Source: CAUZFZ01 sp963579025
Lineage (GTDB): Bacteria; Planctomycetota; Planctomycetia; Planctomycetales; Planctomycetaceae
Reading direction: 5' to 3'
DNA: 16,424 nt
Assembly: GCA_963579025.1 (NCBI GenBank)
Contig: CAUZFZ010000203.1
Location: forward strand, 1-16,424
Shown here: one piece after another, positions 15,603 through 16,424 of the stretch
Layout of the letters: each line of letters begins with the position of its first letter
Numbering within the stretch: the stretch's first letter is position 1
Program-made: the position numbers and the translations under genes
Notes under the pieces: model-generated
Database searches by the model: none
The model's input: only the letters and a program-made list of their open reading frames with translations
Told to the model about the DNA's origin: nothing

Positions 15603-15870
15603 CGGCGTCAAGCATCCTGCGGGTCAACACGATTTGCGACCGCCGGCGCGGTAGCTGAGACGTGCAAACTTCCACATCCGATGAGGCCAAAACCTTGCGG
15701 GCTCGCGGAATGGATACGACGCCGCGCAGGCGGTCTTGATCGCCGGAGTCTCCGGCCGGTGATTGGTCGTCGGGTATGGCTTGAACAACGACGCTGACCC
15801 GCTGGCCGTCATGCAGGCCCGTCCCCTGATCGAGGTCGATGCTGTTCCCGCGTATCATTCCACGAATCAT
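15592..15870 (-). CDS. Small antitoxin-like protein; decayed module gene 1
   Basis: A 92-residue protein starting MIRGMIRGNSIDLDQGTGL. The first 32 residues (…LHDGQRVSVVVQAI) resemble the beta-strand N-terminus of small bacterial antitoxin-type proteins (pattern IRGxIRGKxIELxxxxGLPDGQxVxVxV, from memory). The C-terminal 60 residues are Arg-rich and do not resemble that family's usual end, so replacement or frame damage is possible. ATG at 15870 is chosen because GGAGG lies exactly 6 bases upstream (15877-15881), the best Shine-Dalgarno in the mosaic region; the in-frame ATG at 15876 is too close to it. Function as an antitoxin is inference. Confidence 0.5.
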   Translation of the reverse strand: MIRGMIRGNSIDLDQGTGLHDGQRVSVVVQAIPDDQSPAGDSGDQDRLRGVVSIPRARKVLASSDVEVCTSQLPRRRSQIVLTRRMLDADDN

Positions 15871-15876
15871 GATCAT

Positions 15877-15881
15877 CCTCC
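15877..15881 (-). promoter_or_regulatory. Strong Shine-Dalgarno deciding the 15870 start
   Basis: GGAGG on the - strand with a 6-base gap to ATG 15870. It excludes the ATG at 15876, which is immediately adjacent, and the upstream GTG at 15888. Confidence 0.7.
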
Positions 15882-16006
15882 ACTGCACTGAACCATGACC
15901 TCTTTATTCTACCGCCCGATATTTCATTGACATAGGTCCTTTCTTATTTCTTTCTGTCCGATATCTCCGTGCGACGCGGCTCATTCTTTTCGAACGAAGA
16001 AAAGGC

Positions 16007-16401
16007 GCAGGTCTCGATTCTCGGCAACTCCACTGTGCGGCAACCGCGGTTATCAGTTGGGTCTTCATTTCCCCGGTACTCCCGACGTATCGTCCGTGTC
16101 CTGAAGTTGTGTCACGACCTGGTGAAGGCGCACCTTGTCCGTGACTGGCCTGCCGGCGCGAACGTTTTCTACGCCAATCACGGCAGTCTGTACGGAGCCG
16201 CTTGCCGGCGCGGTTGAGTGTGTATCGCTGGTGGTCGTAGATGATGAAAAACTCGCCGTCTTCCGCCTGAATACCGTCTGGATACGACGACTCTCGTTCA
16301 TCCAGCAGCAGCCCGCCTTTCCACGTCGCTCCGTCGTTGTCCGACACGAACGCCGTCATGTGCGAGCGTTTTCCGTCTGGCGAGTTGTTCCGCACCATCA
16401 G
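16007..16401. repeat. Direct repeat, copy 2 (partner 14616-15018)
   Basis: Second copy of the sialidase 3'-end repeat. Similarity ends abruptly at 16401, after ACCATCAG, where copy 1 continues with sialidase coding sequence but copy 2 switches to unrelated sequence, so this copy has its own breakpoint. Confidence 0.88.
16065..16401 (-). pseudogene. Sialidase (BNR-repeat) gene, 3' fragment (copy 2), frameshifted
   Basis: Paralogous to copy 1. From the breakpoint at 16401 it reads MVRNNSPDGKRS, SDNDGATWKGGLLLDERESS and FIIYDHQRYTLNRA, then an 8-base deletion (about 16192-16205) shifts the frame; the original frame resumes as SVQTAVIGVENVRAG and ends with DTSGVPGK and a stop at 16065. It is clearly non-functional. 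FIIYDHQR here is closer to the usual sialidase pattern IIYD than FIIDERQR of copy 1, so each copy has decayed independently. Confidence 0.75.
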
Positions 16402-16424
16402 TCGAGTAGGGCCGGTTCCCACCG

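Noticed and set aside
15180..15797. 205-codon + strand open frame over the decayed pair
   Set aside because: It spans the junction and both opposite-strand genes; the - strand proteins have better starts and recognisable segments.
1..16424. CRISPR array, tRNA, rRNA or insertion-sequence transposase
   Set aside because: No regularly spaced short repeats, no cloverleaf-like sequence and no transposase motifs were noticed on either strand.

Overview
The window looks like a GC-rich chromosomal segment of a planctomycete (Planctomycetota). The evidence is a squalene-hopene cyclase with the long insertion I associate with that phylum, a run of secreted carbohydrate-esterase and Kelch-type proteins with signal peptides, fragments of sialidase and DUF4838-type genes, and generally weak Shine-Dalgarno sequences. 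No tRNA, rRNA or CRISPR array was seen. The phylum assignment is inference from gene content; no marker gene is present.

Bases 1-10242 are ordinary, intact chromosome. A secreted protein of unknown function (375-1187, +) converges on a squalene-hopene cyclase gene (1199-3355, -) with an 11-bp gap. Upstream of the cyclase, four more genes run in the same leftward direction: acetylxylan-esterase-like protein (10242-8902), SGNH/GDSL hydrolase (8854-7736), Kelch-like secreted protein (7697-5556) and an S9 prolyl-oligopeptidase-family peptidase (to 3529). The gaps are 47 and 38 bp, then at most 74 bp, or a 3-bp overlap if an upstream GTG starts the peptidase. The first three are exported and suit polysaccharide deacetylation and binding; the peptidase appears cytoplasmic. 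The cyclase lies 173 bp further on, behind its own candidate promoter, and is probably a separate unit.

Bases 10243-16424 are a very different, mosaic accessory region. It contains broken pieces of glycan-degradation genes, each present twice: two copies of a DUF4838-type 5' end (10648-10793 and 12045-12189) and two copies of a sialidase 3' end (14616-15018 and 16007-16401). Between the pieces sit three compact two-gene modules that look like toxin-antitoxin or defence cassettes: an uncharacterised pair on the + strand (10941-11344, frameshifted, and 11344-11718); an AbiE type IV toxin-antitoxin pair on the - strand (AbiEi 14466-13645, AbiEii 13648-12197) whose toxin carries an added WYL-like domain and zinc finger; and a decayed pair (15870-15592 and 15602-15273). 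A perfect 23-bp palindrome beginning with GTAG (10438-10495) resembles REP elements moved by RAYT transposases.

The main biological story is a catabolic locus with a neighbouring hot spot where small selfish or defence modules have accumulated among duplicated gene remnants. The best candidates for something new are the + strand pair with its upstream palindrome, and the AbiEii-WYL-zinc-finger fusion.
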